A stretch of 64,000 nucleotides of DNA from assembly GCA_026418455.1 (NCBI GenBank), contig JAOABH010000002.1, positions 1 through 64,000 on the forward strand, in the 5' to 3' direction. Positions 55,585-63,562 of this stretch are shown piece by piece (the stretch's first letter is position 1; each line of letters opens with the position of its first letter). The stretch is from Hydrogenothermaceae bacterium (lineage in GTDB: Bacteria > Aquificota > Aquificia > Aquificales > Hydrogenothermaceae). A program made the position numbers and the translations under genes. A model generated the notes under the pieces. That model made no database searches. It saw only the letters and a list, made by a program, of their open reading frames with translations, and had not been told where the DNA came from.

Positions 55585-55794
55585 ATGAAGAAGTTAGTAG
55601 TAGCAGCTCTTTCAGCATCAGTTTTAGGTCTTGGATTTGCTGGAGCAGAAGAAGCTAAGAAAGAAGAGGCTCCAAAAGCAGAAGCTAAACAAGAAGCTCC
55701 TGCAAAAGCTGAGAAGAAGGCTCATAACAAAGCTCACAAGAAAGCTGAGAAGAAAGAAGAGAAAAAAGAAGAACAAAAAGAAGAGAAGAAGTAA
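55585..55794 (+). CDS. Small secreted Lys/Glu/Ala-rich protein
   Basis: The 69-residue protein has a signal peptide (MKKLVVAALSASVLGLGFAGA, probable cleavage before EE). The mature ~48 residues are only Lys, Glu, Ala, Gln, Pro with two His and one Asn: PKAEAKQEAPAKAEKKAHNK and a closing KKEEKKEEQKEEKK. It should be a highly charged disordered or helical periplasmic peptide. It has a strong aggaggt site, its own terminator and a Pho-box-like promoter. Function is unknown; binding of anions or membranes is conceivable. Confidence 0.75.
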   Translation: MKKLVVAALSASVLGLGFAGAEEAKKEEAPKAEAKQEAPAKAEKKAHNKAHKKAEKKEEKKEEQKEEKK

Positions 55795-55808
55795 TCTCTT
55801 CATCAAAA

Positions 55809-55829
55809 GGGGTGGCTTTTTGCCATCCC
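55809..55829 (+). terminator. Terminator of the Lys/Glu/Ala-rich protein gene
   Basis: An 8-bp stem (GGGGTGGC with GCCATCCC, one G-T pair) closes a 5-base T loop, 14 bases after the stop codon. The downstream tail ttctctat is only partly U-rich. Confidence 0.7.
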
Positions 55830-55848
55830 TTCTCTATATTCTCAACTC

Positions 55849-55878
55849 TTGAAATCATAATAAAATCTATAATATAAT
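55849..55878 (+). promoter_or_regulatory. Promoter of the PHP-PAP2 pair
   Basis: TTGAAA (55849-55854) and TATAAT (55873-55878) are spaced 18 bp. A perfect ggagg ribosome site follows at 55893-55897. Confidence 0.6.
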
Positions 55879-55904
55879 CTTTACAAAAATCCGGAGGTTT
55901 AGGA

Positions 55905-56984
55905 ATAATTTTCATCCTCTCAATCCTTTTAACTATTATTCTATATTTAGAATTTTATCCAATAAAAATCTTCAGATTATCTAATAAAAAAAATGACAAT
56001 CTAAATAGAACTATTAATTCAGAAAAATTATACAGGTATAAAGTTATAACCCATGTACATACCCAGTTTTCTTTTGACTCTCTTGGTAAACCTTCTGATA
56101 TAAAAAAAGCCATGGAAGAAAATGGTATAGATTTTGTTTTTATAACAGATCATAACAATGATGATTATAAATATTTTGAAGATGAAAAGATATTTGCTGG
56201 GGTTGAAAAAAACACTCCTGATGGTAGGTTACTACTTTTAGGAAATTCCTTAGAAGTTATATCCCATCCCCATAACTTTGACTTTGACCATTATAAATGG
56301 CAAGGGGAATTTAAGGAAGGATATCTTTATGAATTTATAGATCCAAAAGATGTTATAGTTTGGAATAAAGTTAAAACCGGATTAATTTTACTAAAAAATC
56401 TTTTTTTATATCCTTTCATGAGAAATATAACCAGAAAATGGAACTGTCTTATTCCAATAGATAAATGGAGGGAACTATACTATACAAGAGCAAAAAATCT
56501 TAACATAATTGGTGGTCTTGACCTTCATGTAAAGTTTGTATATCAGGAAAAAACCCATGGAATCCTCATTCCTTCATATAAAGCTGGATTTAAGTGGCTG
56601 ATAAATATAGTATATTCAAGAACTCCTTTAAAAAGTAAAGAAGAAGTTTTAAAAAGCTTAAAAAAAGGTAATCTATACTTATCAATAAACCAAAATTTTG
56701 TAGATATTTTTGGAGAAGACATTGAAGGTATAAAACTTATCGGAGAAAATATAAAAAAGGGTGGGAAAATTTGTATAGAAATCCCTCAAAAAAATAGATT
56801 AGTAAAATTAATAAAGGATAATGTTGAGATATTTATAACTAATAGGAATCAGGTAGAGTATAATTTAGATTCCACAGGACAGTATTGGATTGAAATATAT
56901 GAGTATGATTTTAAGATTTTTAATATATACTTTGGTGTTAGACCTGTTATTATAACAAACAGTTTTAGAGTGGAAGATGAGTAG
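55905..56984 (+). CDS. Membrane-anchored PHP-domain phosphoesterase with no canonical start codon
   Basis: The ORF track shows only 56112-56984, but the frame is open from 55878 and includes a membrane anchor (GIIFILSILLTIILYLEF) and the essential PHP histidine motif ITHVHTQFSFDS, with FVFITDHNN after it. No ATG, GTG or TTG occurs in frame between 55878 and 56112. A perfect ggagg lies seven bases before ATA 55905 and ten before ATT 55908, so one of these is the likely start, or ATA is a mutated ATG. Starting at 56112 would remove the metal site. It is probably a phosphoesterase near the membrane, paired with a PAP2 phosphatase. Confidence 0.7.
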   Translation: MIFILSILLTIILYLEFYPIKIFRLSNKKNDNLNRTINSEKLYRYKVITHVHTQFSFDSLGKPSDIKKAMEENGIDFVFITDHNNDDYKYFEDEKIFAGVEKNTPDGRLLLLGNSLEVISHPHNFDFDHYKWQGEFKEGYLYEFIDPKDVIVWNKVKTGLILLKNLFLYPFMRNITRKWNCLIPIDKWRELYYTRAKNLNIIGGLDLHVKFVYQEKTHGILIPSYKAGFKWLINIVYSRTPLKSKEEVLKSLKKGNLYLSINQNFVDIFGEDIEGIKLIGENIKKGGKICIEIPQKNRLVKLIKDNVEIFITNRNQVEYNLDSTGQYWIEIYEYDFKIFNIYFGVRPVIITNSFRVEDE

Positions 56985-57507
56985 AGATTGGGAAATAAGA
57001 ATAAAATGGAATGTTAAGCTTTTTTATCTTATTAATTCCAAAAGATCAAAACTATTAGATAATTTTTATAGGAAATTTTTTTATATGGGGAAAACATACT
57101 CTTTACCTATATACCTTATTATCTTTTGGGTATTTTCATTACCAAAGCAAGTATATATTCACTTGATAATTAGCCTTTTATTGACAGGAATAATGATGCC
57201 AACAATTAAATATATATTCCGACATAAAAGACCTTCTTCATTACTTAATAATGTAAATCTATTAGAACCTGTATCTTTGAAAAGTTTTCCTTCAGCTGAC
57301 AGTGCTTATGTATTTACAATATTCTCTGTTTCCATATTTTATCCATATCCGCTGTTATGGTTTATACTTCTACTTATTGCTATCATAATAGGATATGGTA
57401 GAGTTTATATGGGAGCACACTTTCCACTTGATGTGATAGCTGGTTATATCTTTGGTTTTATCTCTGGCTTATCTGGATTTTATATTTTAAAAAATCTTGT
57501 TTTATAA
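56977..57507 (+). CDS. PAP2-family membrane phosphatase
   Basis: The 176-residue protein has about five membrane helices and the three PAP2 motifs: KYIFRHKRPSS, SFPSADSAYVF and YGRVYMGAHFPLDVIAGY. Motif 2 has PSAD where the family usually has PSGH, so the general-acid histidine is replaced by aspartate; motif 3 keeps its nucleophilic histidine. It may dephosphorylate lipid phosphates such as undecaprenyl-PP or phosphatidylglycerol phosphate. It overlaps the PHP gene by eight bases and the convergent cusA by 50 bases. Confidence 0.85.
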   Translation: MSRDWEIRIKWNVKLFYLINSKRSKLLDNFYRKFFYMGKTYSLPIYLIIFWVFSLPKQVYIHLIISLLLTGIMMPTIKYIFRHKRPSSLLNNVNLLEPVSLKSFPSADSAYVFTIFSVSIFYPYPLLWFILLLIAIIIGYGRVYMGAHFPLDVIAGYIFGFISGLSGFYILKNLVL

Positions 57508-60500
57508 AATAGAATGCTGGAATAATAAACAGAGAAGTGATAAAAGAGGTTATCACTCCACCTACCATAGGTACAGCTATCCTTGATATAACTTCGCTTC
57601 CCGTTCCGGAAAGTAAAACAGCTGGTATTAAACTTAAAGATATTGCAAAGAATGTCATTAACTTAGGTCTTATTCTTTTTACTGCACCTTCATATACTGC
57701 AGCTTCAAATGGATATGAACTATCTACTCTTTTTAAAGAGTTCATTATATATACAAGCATTATAATTGACATTTCAGCACTTATACCTAAAAGAGATAAA
57801 AAACCTGCTATAGAAGCTATGGATAGTTTATACCCCATAATATACATCAGTAGCAATCCCCCTATTACAGAAGAAGGTAAAGTAATTAAAACTATAAAAG
57901 TCTCAAAAATCCTTCCTAAAGCTAGATATACAAGTATAATTATAGATATTAAAACTATAGGTACTATAAATTTCAAATCATTTAAAGCCCCCTGATAATA
58001 TTGATACTCACCACTCCATGTATAGTAGTATCCTACAGGTAGATTTACCATCTGTTTTATTTTTCTCTCTGCTTCTTGAACAATCTTTGTAATATCTGCA
58101 TCAGACTTTGGAGTAATATAGAGATATGAAACAAACAATCCATTTTCTGACTTTATCTCTGCAAGATCATATACCTTTTTTATATCAGCTATAGATGTTA
58201 ACGGGATTAATTTTCCCAATACAGGAATCTTTATATCTTCTATATTCTGTCTGTAATCCCTAGGTATACCTAAGGTAATTGAATATCTTTCTCTTCCAGA
58301 GATATAGGTTGTTATCGGTTTATTTGCAAATAAAAGTTCTATGTAGTCAGTTAAATCTCTTTCTGAAATTCCGTAGTAGTATAGCTTATTTCTATCCGGA
58401 GTAATAGTTATATATGTAGAGAGGTTTGATCGTTCTGCATAAACAGATGCTATACCATCAACATCTGATATTACCTTTTCTATCTCTTTAGAAATTTTTA
58501 CTATCTGTGGTATATCGTCACCATATACTTTTATTCCTAAGGGTGTTCTTATACCAGTTGTTATCATATCTATTCTACCTTTTATAGGCATAGTCCAGCT
58601 ATTTACTACACCGGGGAAAGTTAATGCTTTGTCTAGTTCAGAGATTAGAGTTTCGTAGTTAACTCCTTCTCTCCACATTTCTTGAGGTTTTAGTGTTATT
58701 ATGGTTTCTATCATAGAGAGAGGGGCAGGATCTGTTGGGCTGTCTGATCTTCCGGCTTTTCCGAAAACTGTTTCAACTTCTGGAAAACTTTTTATTATTC
58801 TATCCTGTATAGTTAATAATCTTTGAGCTTCAGATATAGAAATCCCTGGAATAATTATAGGCATATACATTAAACTTCCTTCCCTTAAGGGAGGCATAAA
58901 TTCCTTCTCAAGATTTTTAGATAGTAAAAATCCTACCGGTATAGTTAAGAAGGATAGGATAATTAACAGATATCTGTAAGTTATAATCTTTGAAAATACC
59001 ATACTATAAAACTTTACTACATACCTTACTATGAAGTTATCTTCTTTGAAAGAAGTTTTATATTTGCCAAAATAATAAAGAAGTATTGGGATAAGTAGAA
59101 AAGTTAAAACAGAGGCTATCAACATGGATATAGTTTTTGTAAAAACCAAAGGTGTGAAAAGCTTTCCCGCCTGTCCTTTCAGAAAAAACATAGGCACAAA
59201 AGAGACAGCAACTATAAGTAAAGCAAAAAATATAGGTTTTATAACTTCCTTAGAAGAGTCTATAACTGCTTTTTCTAAAGATACTCCTTCCTCTCTCTTC
59301 TTTACAAAGTTTTCTATTATAACTATACAAGCATCTACCATTGTTCCTATTGCTATGACAATACCGGCAAGTGACATTATGTTTGATGTTACTCCAAAAA
59401 GCCATATAACTATGAATGTTATCAAAAGAGATAAAACTAAGAATATAACAACAATAAAACCAAACAAGAAGAAGGATAAAAAGAGAGTTATTATTAGAAT
59501 AACAACAATAGATTCTTCAGCTATAACTTTTTTCAGATAATTTATAGATCTTTCTATAAGATCAGACCTATCATATACAGGGACAATTACTACATCTTCC
59601 GGAAGACCATTTTTTATCTGATTTAACTTTTCTTTCACTTCCTGTAATGTTTTGTAAACGTTGGCTCCCTGTCTAACTATAACTATACCACCGACCGTGT
59701 TACCTTCCCCGTTTAAATCCCCTGTTCCCATCCTTAAAGCTGGAGTTTCTATTACTCTTCCTAAATCTTTTAGTCTAATCGGTATTCCATTTATATCTTT
59801 TACAACACTGTTTTCTATTTCTTCTTTATCTTTTATATAGTTTCCAGATTTTATCAGAAATTCTCTACCATTTATCTCTATATACTTCCCACCTGTTTCT
59901 ATATTGGAACTATTTATAGCCTTTACAACTTCTTCTAATGAGATGTTATAGTAGTTTAACTTTTCAGGATTTAGGATAAATCTATACTCCTTTTCAAAAC
60001 CACCGACAGATGCAACCTCTGCCACATTCTCTACAGATTGAAGTTGATATTTTATATAAAAGTTCTGAATGCTCCACAGCTCATCGAGGGATCTCTTTTT
60101 TGAATACAGAGCATACTGATAAATCCATCCCACACCAGTAGCATCAGGTCCTAATTTTATTTGAGCTTCATCAGGAAGTTGATTTCTTATAGTGGAAAGT
60201 TTCTCTAATACTCTTGACCTACACCAGTATAGATCTACACCTTCTTCAAATATAACATAAACAAGATTGTAATTTGCCATCGAAAATGATCTAACAGTTT
60301 TTACTTTTGGAAGTCCTATCATACTTGTTACAAGCGGATAAGCAAGTTGTTGCTCTATAACAGAAGGAGTTTGTCCTTTCCATTCTGAATATATTATCAC
60401 TTGGTTATCTGTTAAATCCGGAATAGCATCGATAGGAACATTCTTAAAAGAGTAATACCCATAAATGGAAATAGATAAAAAAAGTAGTATAAATACAAGC

Positions 60501-60535
60501 CTATATCTAAGTAAAAAATTTATAAACCTTTCCAT
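57458..60535 (-). CDS. cusA: CusA/CzcA-family heavy-metal RND efflux pump
   Basis: The 1025-residue inner-membrane pump has 12 membrane helices and two large periplasmic loops. It starts NFLLRYRLVFILLFLSISIYGYYSFKNVPIDAIPDLTDNQVIIYSE, the HME-RND signature, and has IGTMVDACIVIIENF in helix 4 with the proton-relay aspartate, and EFMPPLREGSLMYMP. It extrudes Cu(I)/Ag(I) or divalent metals with CusB and TolC. NosL next door points to copper. The 3' end runs 50 bases into the convergent PAP2 gene. Confidence 0.95.
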   Translation of the reverse strand: MERFINFLLRYRLVFILLFLSISIYGYYSFKNVPIDAIPDLTDNQVIIYSEWKGQTPSVIEQQLAYPLVTSMIGLPKVKTVRSFSMANYNLVYVIFEEGVDLYWCRSRVLEKLSTIRNQLPDEAQIKLGPDATGVGWIYQYALYSKKRSLDELWSIQNFYIKYQLQSVENVAEVASVGGFEKEYRFILNPEKLNYYNISLEEVVKAINSSNIETGGKYIEINGREFLIKSGNYIKDKEEIENSVVKDINGIPIRLKDLGRVIETPALRMGTGDLNGEGNTVGGIVIVRQGANVYKTLQEVKEKLNQIKNGLPEDVVIVPVYDRSDLIERSINYLKKVIAEESIVVILIITLFLSFFLFGFIVVIFLVLSLLITFIVIWLFGVTSNIMSLAGIVIAIGTMVDACIVIIENFVKKREEGVSLEKAVIDSSKEVIKPIFFALLIVAVSFVPMFFLKGQAGKLFTPLVFTKTISMLIASVLTFLLIPILLYYFGKYKTSFKEDNFIVRYVVKFYSMVFSKIITYRYLLIILSFLTIPVGFLLSKNLEKEFMPPLREGSLMYMPIIIPGISISEAQRLLTIQDRIIKSFPEVETVFGKAGRSDSPTDPAPLSMIETIITLKPQEMWREGVNYETLISELDKALTFPGVVNSWTMPIKGRIDMITTGIRTPLGIKVYGDDIPQIVKISKEIEKVISDVDGIASVYAERSNLSTYITITPDRNKLYYYGISERDLTDYIELLFANKPITTYISGRERYSITLGIPRDYRQNIEDIKIPVLGKLIPLTSIADIKKVYDLAEIKSENGLFVSYLYITPKSDADITKIVQEAERKIKQMVNLPVGYYYTWSGEYQYYQGALNDLKFIVPIVLISIIILVYLALGRIFETFIVLITLPSSVIGGLLLMYIMGYKLSIASIAGFLSLLGISAEMSIIMLVYIMNSLKRVDSSYPFEAAVYEGAVKRIRPKLMTFFAISLSLIPAVLLSGTGSEVISRIAVPMVGGVITSFITSLFIIPAFYFIKQDFLKYKIQISQR

Positions 60536-60538
60536 ACA

Positions 60539-60970
60539 TCAATGTATATGGTCTGTCTTTAGTTCTTCTAAAAGTTTTGGAGTGATATCCTTAAACTGGT
60601 ATATCTTAGAACCTTTAGAAAACTTCTGAGCTTCAATTTTGCTACCAAAAGCTAAGAAATCTCTTCCCATTGGTCCATTTTCATTTATGATATAGAAGGC
60701 ATTTTCTGCCGGTATCCATTTCCCAGTTTTATAATCTTTTACATAAAGTTGAGATACTCTATCTTTGTTAGCAAAGTAAAACTCAAAAAGATGCAGAGGA
60801 GCTTCGGTGTATTTAATTGAACCATCCTTTAACTTTGCAGCTGAGAGTGTCTTTTTAAAAGGTTTTAAATCCATATTACATACTACACATTTTTCTGAAC
60901 CAGAAGGTTCAGGAACTTGAGCAAAAACCAGAGAGAAAGAAAGAAAGAGCAAGAAAAATAACTTCTTCAT
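60539..60970 (-). CDS. nosL: NosL-like copper-binding protein
   Basis: The protein has a signal peptide (MKKLFFLLFLSFSLVFA), then CVVCNMDL, the Cu-binding CxxCxM motif of NosL, and the family segment ENGPMGRDFLAFGSKIEAQKFSK. NosL is a periplasmic Cu(I) chaperone best known for nitrous oxide reductase. The ORF track starts at 61036; ATG 60970 with ggaggt upstream is the real start (143 residues). No nos genes are present; it sits between CusB and CusA, so it probably feeds or guards the efflux pump. Unlike many NosL proteins it has no lipobox. Confidence 0.88.
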   Translation of the reverse strand: MKKLFFLLFLSFSLVFAQVPEPSGSEKCVVCNMDLKPFKKTLSAAKLKDGSIKYTEAPLHLFEFYFANKDRVSQLYVKDYKTGKWIPAENAFYIINENGPMGRDFLAFGSKIEAQKFSKGSKIYQFKDITPKLLEELKTDHIH

Positions 60971-60986
60971 AATACACCTCCTAAAT

Positions 60987-62294
60987 TTAGTATAATCCTC
61001 TAAGTTGAGCTTCTGAATCAAGTAAGAAATTTCCATTAACTACTATCTCTTCTCCTTCTTGTAATCCATCAACAATCTCATAGTAGTTATTAAACTTCTT
61101 ACCTAACTTAACAATTCTCGGCTGAAAAGAACCATCACCTTCTTTAACGAAGACTATCTGTTTTTTCCCAGTATCTATAACAGCTTCTTCAGGAATAGCT
61201 ATTACAGATGTAGATTTATTTTCTATATAAACAGATAGAAGTTGATTTATTTTTAACTTTCTATTTTTAGAAGACACTCTAACTTTTAGAGTTCTACTGT
61301 CTTTATCCATAACTGGAAATATATAGTCTATATAACCTGTAAAACTTTCTTGGCTACCAACAGGAGTTATGAGAACCTCTAAACCTTTTTTTACTCTATC
61401 TACATACTCCTGAGGAACATCAGCAATAATCCATAAGTTAGAAGTATCTATAATCTTATATGCTACTTCTCCACTTTTAATCATAGATCCTTCTGATACA
61501 TTTTTTTCAACAATGATACCGTTAACTGGTGATTTTATTATATTACTACCTCTTAGATACATAACTTTCTGTTTTGTTAGATCTGCTAAATCCTCTTTTC
61601 CACTTTCTTTAAGAATTTTTAATTCTTGGTTTGCTATTTCTAAATCTGGATTTAACACTTTTAAGAGGTTAGTTCCTTTTGTTATATACTCTCCTTCAAA
61701 TCTTCCAAAAGTATCAACAACCCAACCATCAGACCTTAACGTTATAATGTGGATTTTAGAACTATCAAAAGAGACATAACCTACAACTTCAAATCCATCT
61801 GTTAAATCTAATCTTTTAACTGTATCTGTCTTTATCCCAATAAGTTTTAGCTTTTGACTATCAATATCTATACCCTTTTTAGAAATTTTAGATTCTCCTG
61901 ATTTTAAAGGTACAGATATATTTACTTTATACTCTTTCAAGTCAATGTTAGCAACTACCTGCCACCCTCCAGCCATTGAGATATTAACAACTCCCTCATA
62001 TAAACCATCATCTAACTTCTTAATGCTTACATCTTCCCTCATCTCACCCATCCCTGGCATTGGTGGCATATAGAAATACATAGATTTTAATTCTTTACCT
62101 TTTGGCACCTTTATATAGATAATGTTCTTACCTACATCTAAAACTCCGGTTTTTGAGTAAACTGATATATCTTCTGTTATAGAGAATAGAGGTTTATAAG
62201 CTATCTCTTTTATATTTTCTTTCTTTTTAGAGAATATATAAGCAGTAATAAAAACTATAATCAAAATAAAACCAAAAAGAGCTAACTTTTTCAT
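60987..62294 (-). CDS. cusB: CusB-like efflux adaptor with an N-terminal YtkA/FixH-like domain
   Basis: The 435-residue protein has a membrane anchor (about 5-22), an N-terminal beta domain (about 40-135) with FYMPPMPGMGEM and MAGGWQVVANI, typical of YtkA/FixH-like domains that bind copper, then the adaptor core: barrel-sandwich (SDGWVVDTFGRFEGEYITKGTNLL), hairpin, beta-barrel (VPQEYVDRVKKGLEVLI) and membrane-proximal domain (IPEEAVIDTGKKQIVFV). It links CusA and TolC. The methionines in MPPMPGM could bind Cu(I). It overlaps the tolC stop by four bases. Confidence 0.92.
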   Translation of the reverse strand: MKKLALFGFILIIVFITAYIFSKKKENIKEIAYKPLFSITEDISVYSKTGVLDVGKNIIYIKVPKGKELKSMYFYMPPMPGMGEMREDVSIKKLDDGLYEGVVNISMAGGWQVVANIDLKEYKVNISVPLKSGESKISKKGIDIDSQKLKLIGIKTDTVKRLDLTDGFEVVGYVSFDSSKIHIITLRSDGWVVDTFGRFEGEYITKGTNLLKVLNPDLEIANQELKILKESGKEDLADLTKQKVMYLRGSNIIKSPVNGIIVEKNVSEGSMIKSGEVAYKIIDTSNLWIIADVPQEYVDRVKKGLEVLITPVGSQESFTGYIDYIFPVMDKDSRTLKVRVSSKNRKLKINQLLSVYIENKSTSVIAIPEEAVIDTGKKQIVFVKEGDGSFQPRIVKLGKKFNNYYEIVDGLQEGEEIVVNGNFLLDSEAQLRGLY

Positions 62295-63481
62295 AAAATT
62301 GCCTCTATCTTAGGTTTTACCTTTAAAATCTCACCTTTCAGCTGAAGAATTTCAAGCTGTATATTTAAAATTTCTTGATATAGAAGTAGTATCTCTTTTA
62401 AATTAACTTTACCGTATTTATAGGCTACCTTTAATGATTGAAGTTGCAACTCTTTTTCTTTATATAATTTTTTGTAAATATCTAAACTTTCTAAATCTTT
62501 TTTATACTCTATATTAAGTTCTTCTAAAATCTGTTTCAGTCTTAAAATCTCCTGCTGAAGTTCCACATTTTTAATAGAATATTCATTCTTTTTTTGTAAA
62601 ACCACTAAATCTTCTTTCTTTGATTTAAAAATTGGCAAACTTAATCCTATTTTAAAGGAGAACATATCCGGTAATATATTCCTCTTCATATATTCAAACA
62701 TAAACTCAACATCTGGAATGTATTCCAGTGATTTTCTACCTATCTCCGCCTGTAGAATATCCATCTGCCTTTTTATATAAACGATATAAGGACTTTGCAT
62801 CAAATCTTTGTGACCTTCTAACTGAGAAAAATTCTCTGCTAAATCAACTTTTGATATGCTAACTGAAGACCCACATAGGTAATCTATCTTGCTTTTTGTT
62901 ATTAACTGCTCTTTTTGAGTTTGAGATATTAATCTCTCTGTCTGTAATATTAGAGCTTGAATTTCAAAGATATCTGATAAGGTTGCTCTGTTAAATTTAT
63001 ACTCATTTTCTACTGACTTTTTAAGAATCTCTAAATCTAACTTGATACTCTCTAAGACTTTCTCCTTTTCTGCAAAAATCTGCCAATCATAGTAAAACTG
63101 TCTTAAAGAAGATACAACTTCCCTCTTTTTTATATCCTTTAATATATTGATAGTATCTCCATTTAAACTAAATATTGTTGATTCTCTTTCTCTTTTTACA
63201 GGTAAAGTATAAACCTGAGAAAAACCAAGGAGATAACTTGACATTGGGTTTGAAGGAGAAGGATAAAAATTTTTAGTCTCTACATTTAAAAGTCCAAAGT
63301 AAATATTTGGATTAGGAAGTACTTTTGCAACTTTAGATTGAATTGAGTATATATCTAATTGATAGTCAAAACTTTTCAGTAAAGGAGAGTTTTCTAAAGC
63401 AAACTGAATTAATTCTTTCTCCTGCAGATCTTCCCCATATGTAAATGTAAAAAGAAAAAGGATAACAATATATTTCTTCAT
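62291..63481 (-). CDS. TolC-family outer-membrane efflux protein
   Basis: The 396-residue protein has a signal peptide (MKKYIVILFLFTFTYG) and two long helical repeats with the outer-membrane-factor pattern, for example LIQFALENSPLLKSFDYQLD and KVAYKYGKVNLKEILLLYQE. It is the exit duct for the CusBA pump and is the first gene of the operon. There is no clear ribosome site before ATG 63481. Its length is a little under that of E. coli CusC (about 440 mature). Confidence 0.9.
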   Translation of the reverse strand: MKKYIVILFLFTFTYGEDLQEKELIQFALENSPLLKSFDYQLDIYSIQSKVAKVLPNPNIYFGLLNVETKNFYPSPSNPMSSYLLGFSQVYTLPVKRERESTIFSLNGDTINILKDIKKREVVSSLRQFYYDWQIFAEKEKVLESIKLDLEILKKSVENEYKFNRATLSDIFEIQALILQTERLISQTQKEQLITKSKIDYLCGSSVSISKVDLAENFSQLEGHKDLMQSPYIVYIKRQMDILQAEIGRKSLEYIPDVEFMFEYMKRNILPDMFSFKIGLSLPIFKSKKEDLVVLQKKNEYSIKNVELQQEILRLKQILEELNIEYKKDLESLDIYKKLYKEKELQLQSLKVAYKYGKVNLKEILLLYQEILNIQLEILQLKGEILKVKPKIEAIL

Positions 63482-63521
63482 AATAATGAAATTTTAATAT
63501 CTAACTATGTTAATTGCAATG

Positions 63522-63551
63522 ATTATATTTAACTTATAATTTCTAAGTTAA
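63522..63551 (-). promoter_or_regulatory. Promoter and 8-bp inverted repeat of the metal-efflux operon
   Basis: On the minus strand TTAACT (63546-63551) and TATAAT (63522-63527) are 18 bp apart. A perfect inverted repeat TTAACTTA-N7-TAAGTTAA (63529-63551) covers the -35 box and the spacer. A dyad with a 7-bp centre in a slightly long spacer is the pattern of MerR-type or other metal-regulator operators. It lies 11 bases after tyrS, and its AT-rich stem makes a terminator unlikely. Confidence 0.55.
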
Positions 63552-63562
63552 TTTAACATAAA

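Noticed and set aside
55624-55915. Leu/Phe-rich minus-strand ORFs opposite the Lys/Glu/Ala-rich gene
   Set aside because: They are antisense of AAG/GAA/GAG repeats; no ribosome sites or homology.
59124-59540. 138-residue plus-strand ORF inside cusA
   Set aside because: It is antisense to conserved RND helices; no start signal.
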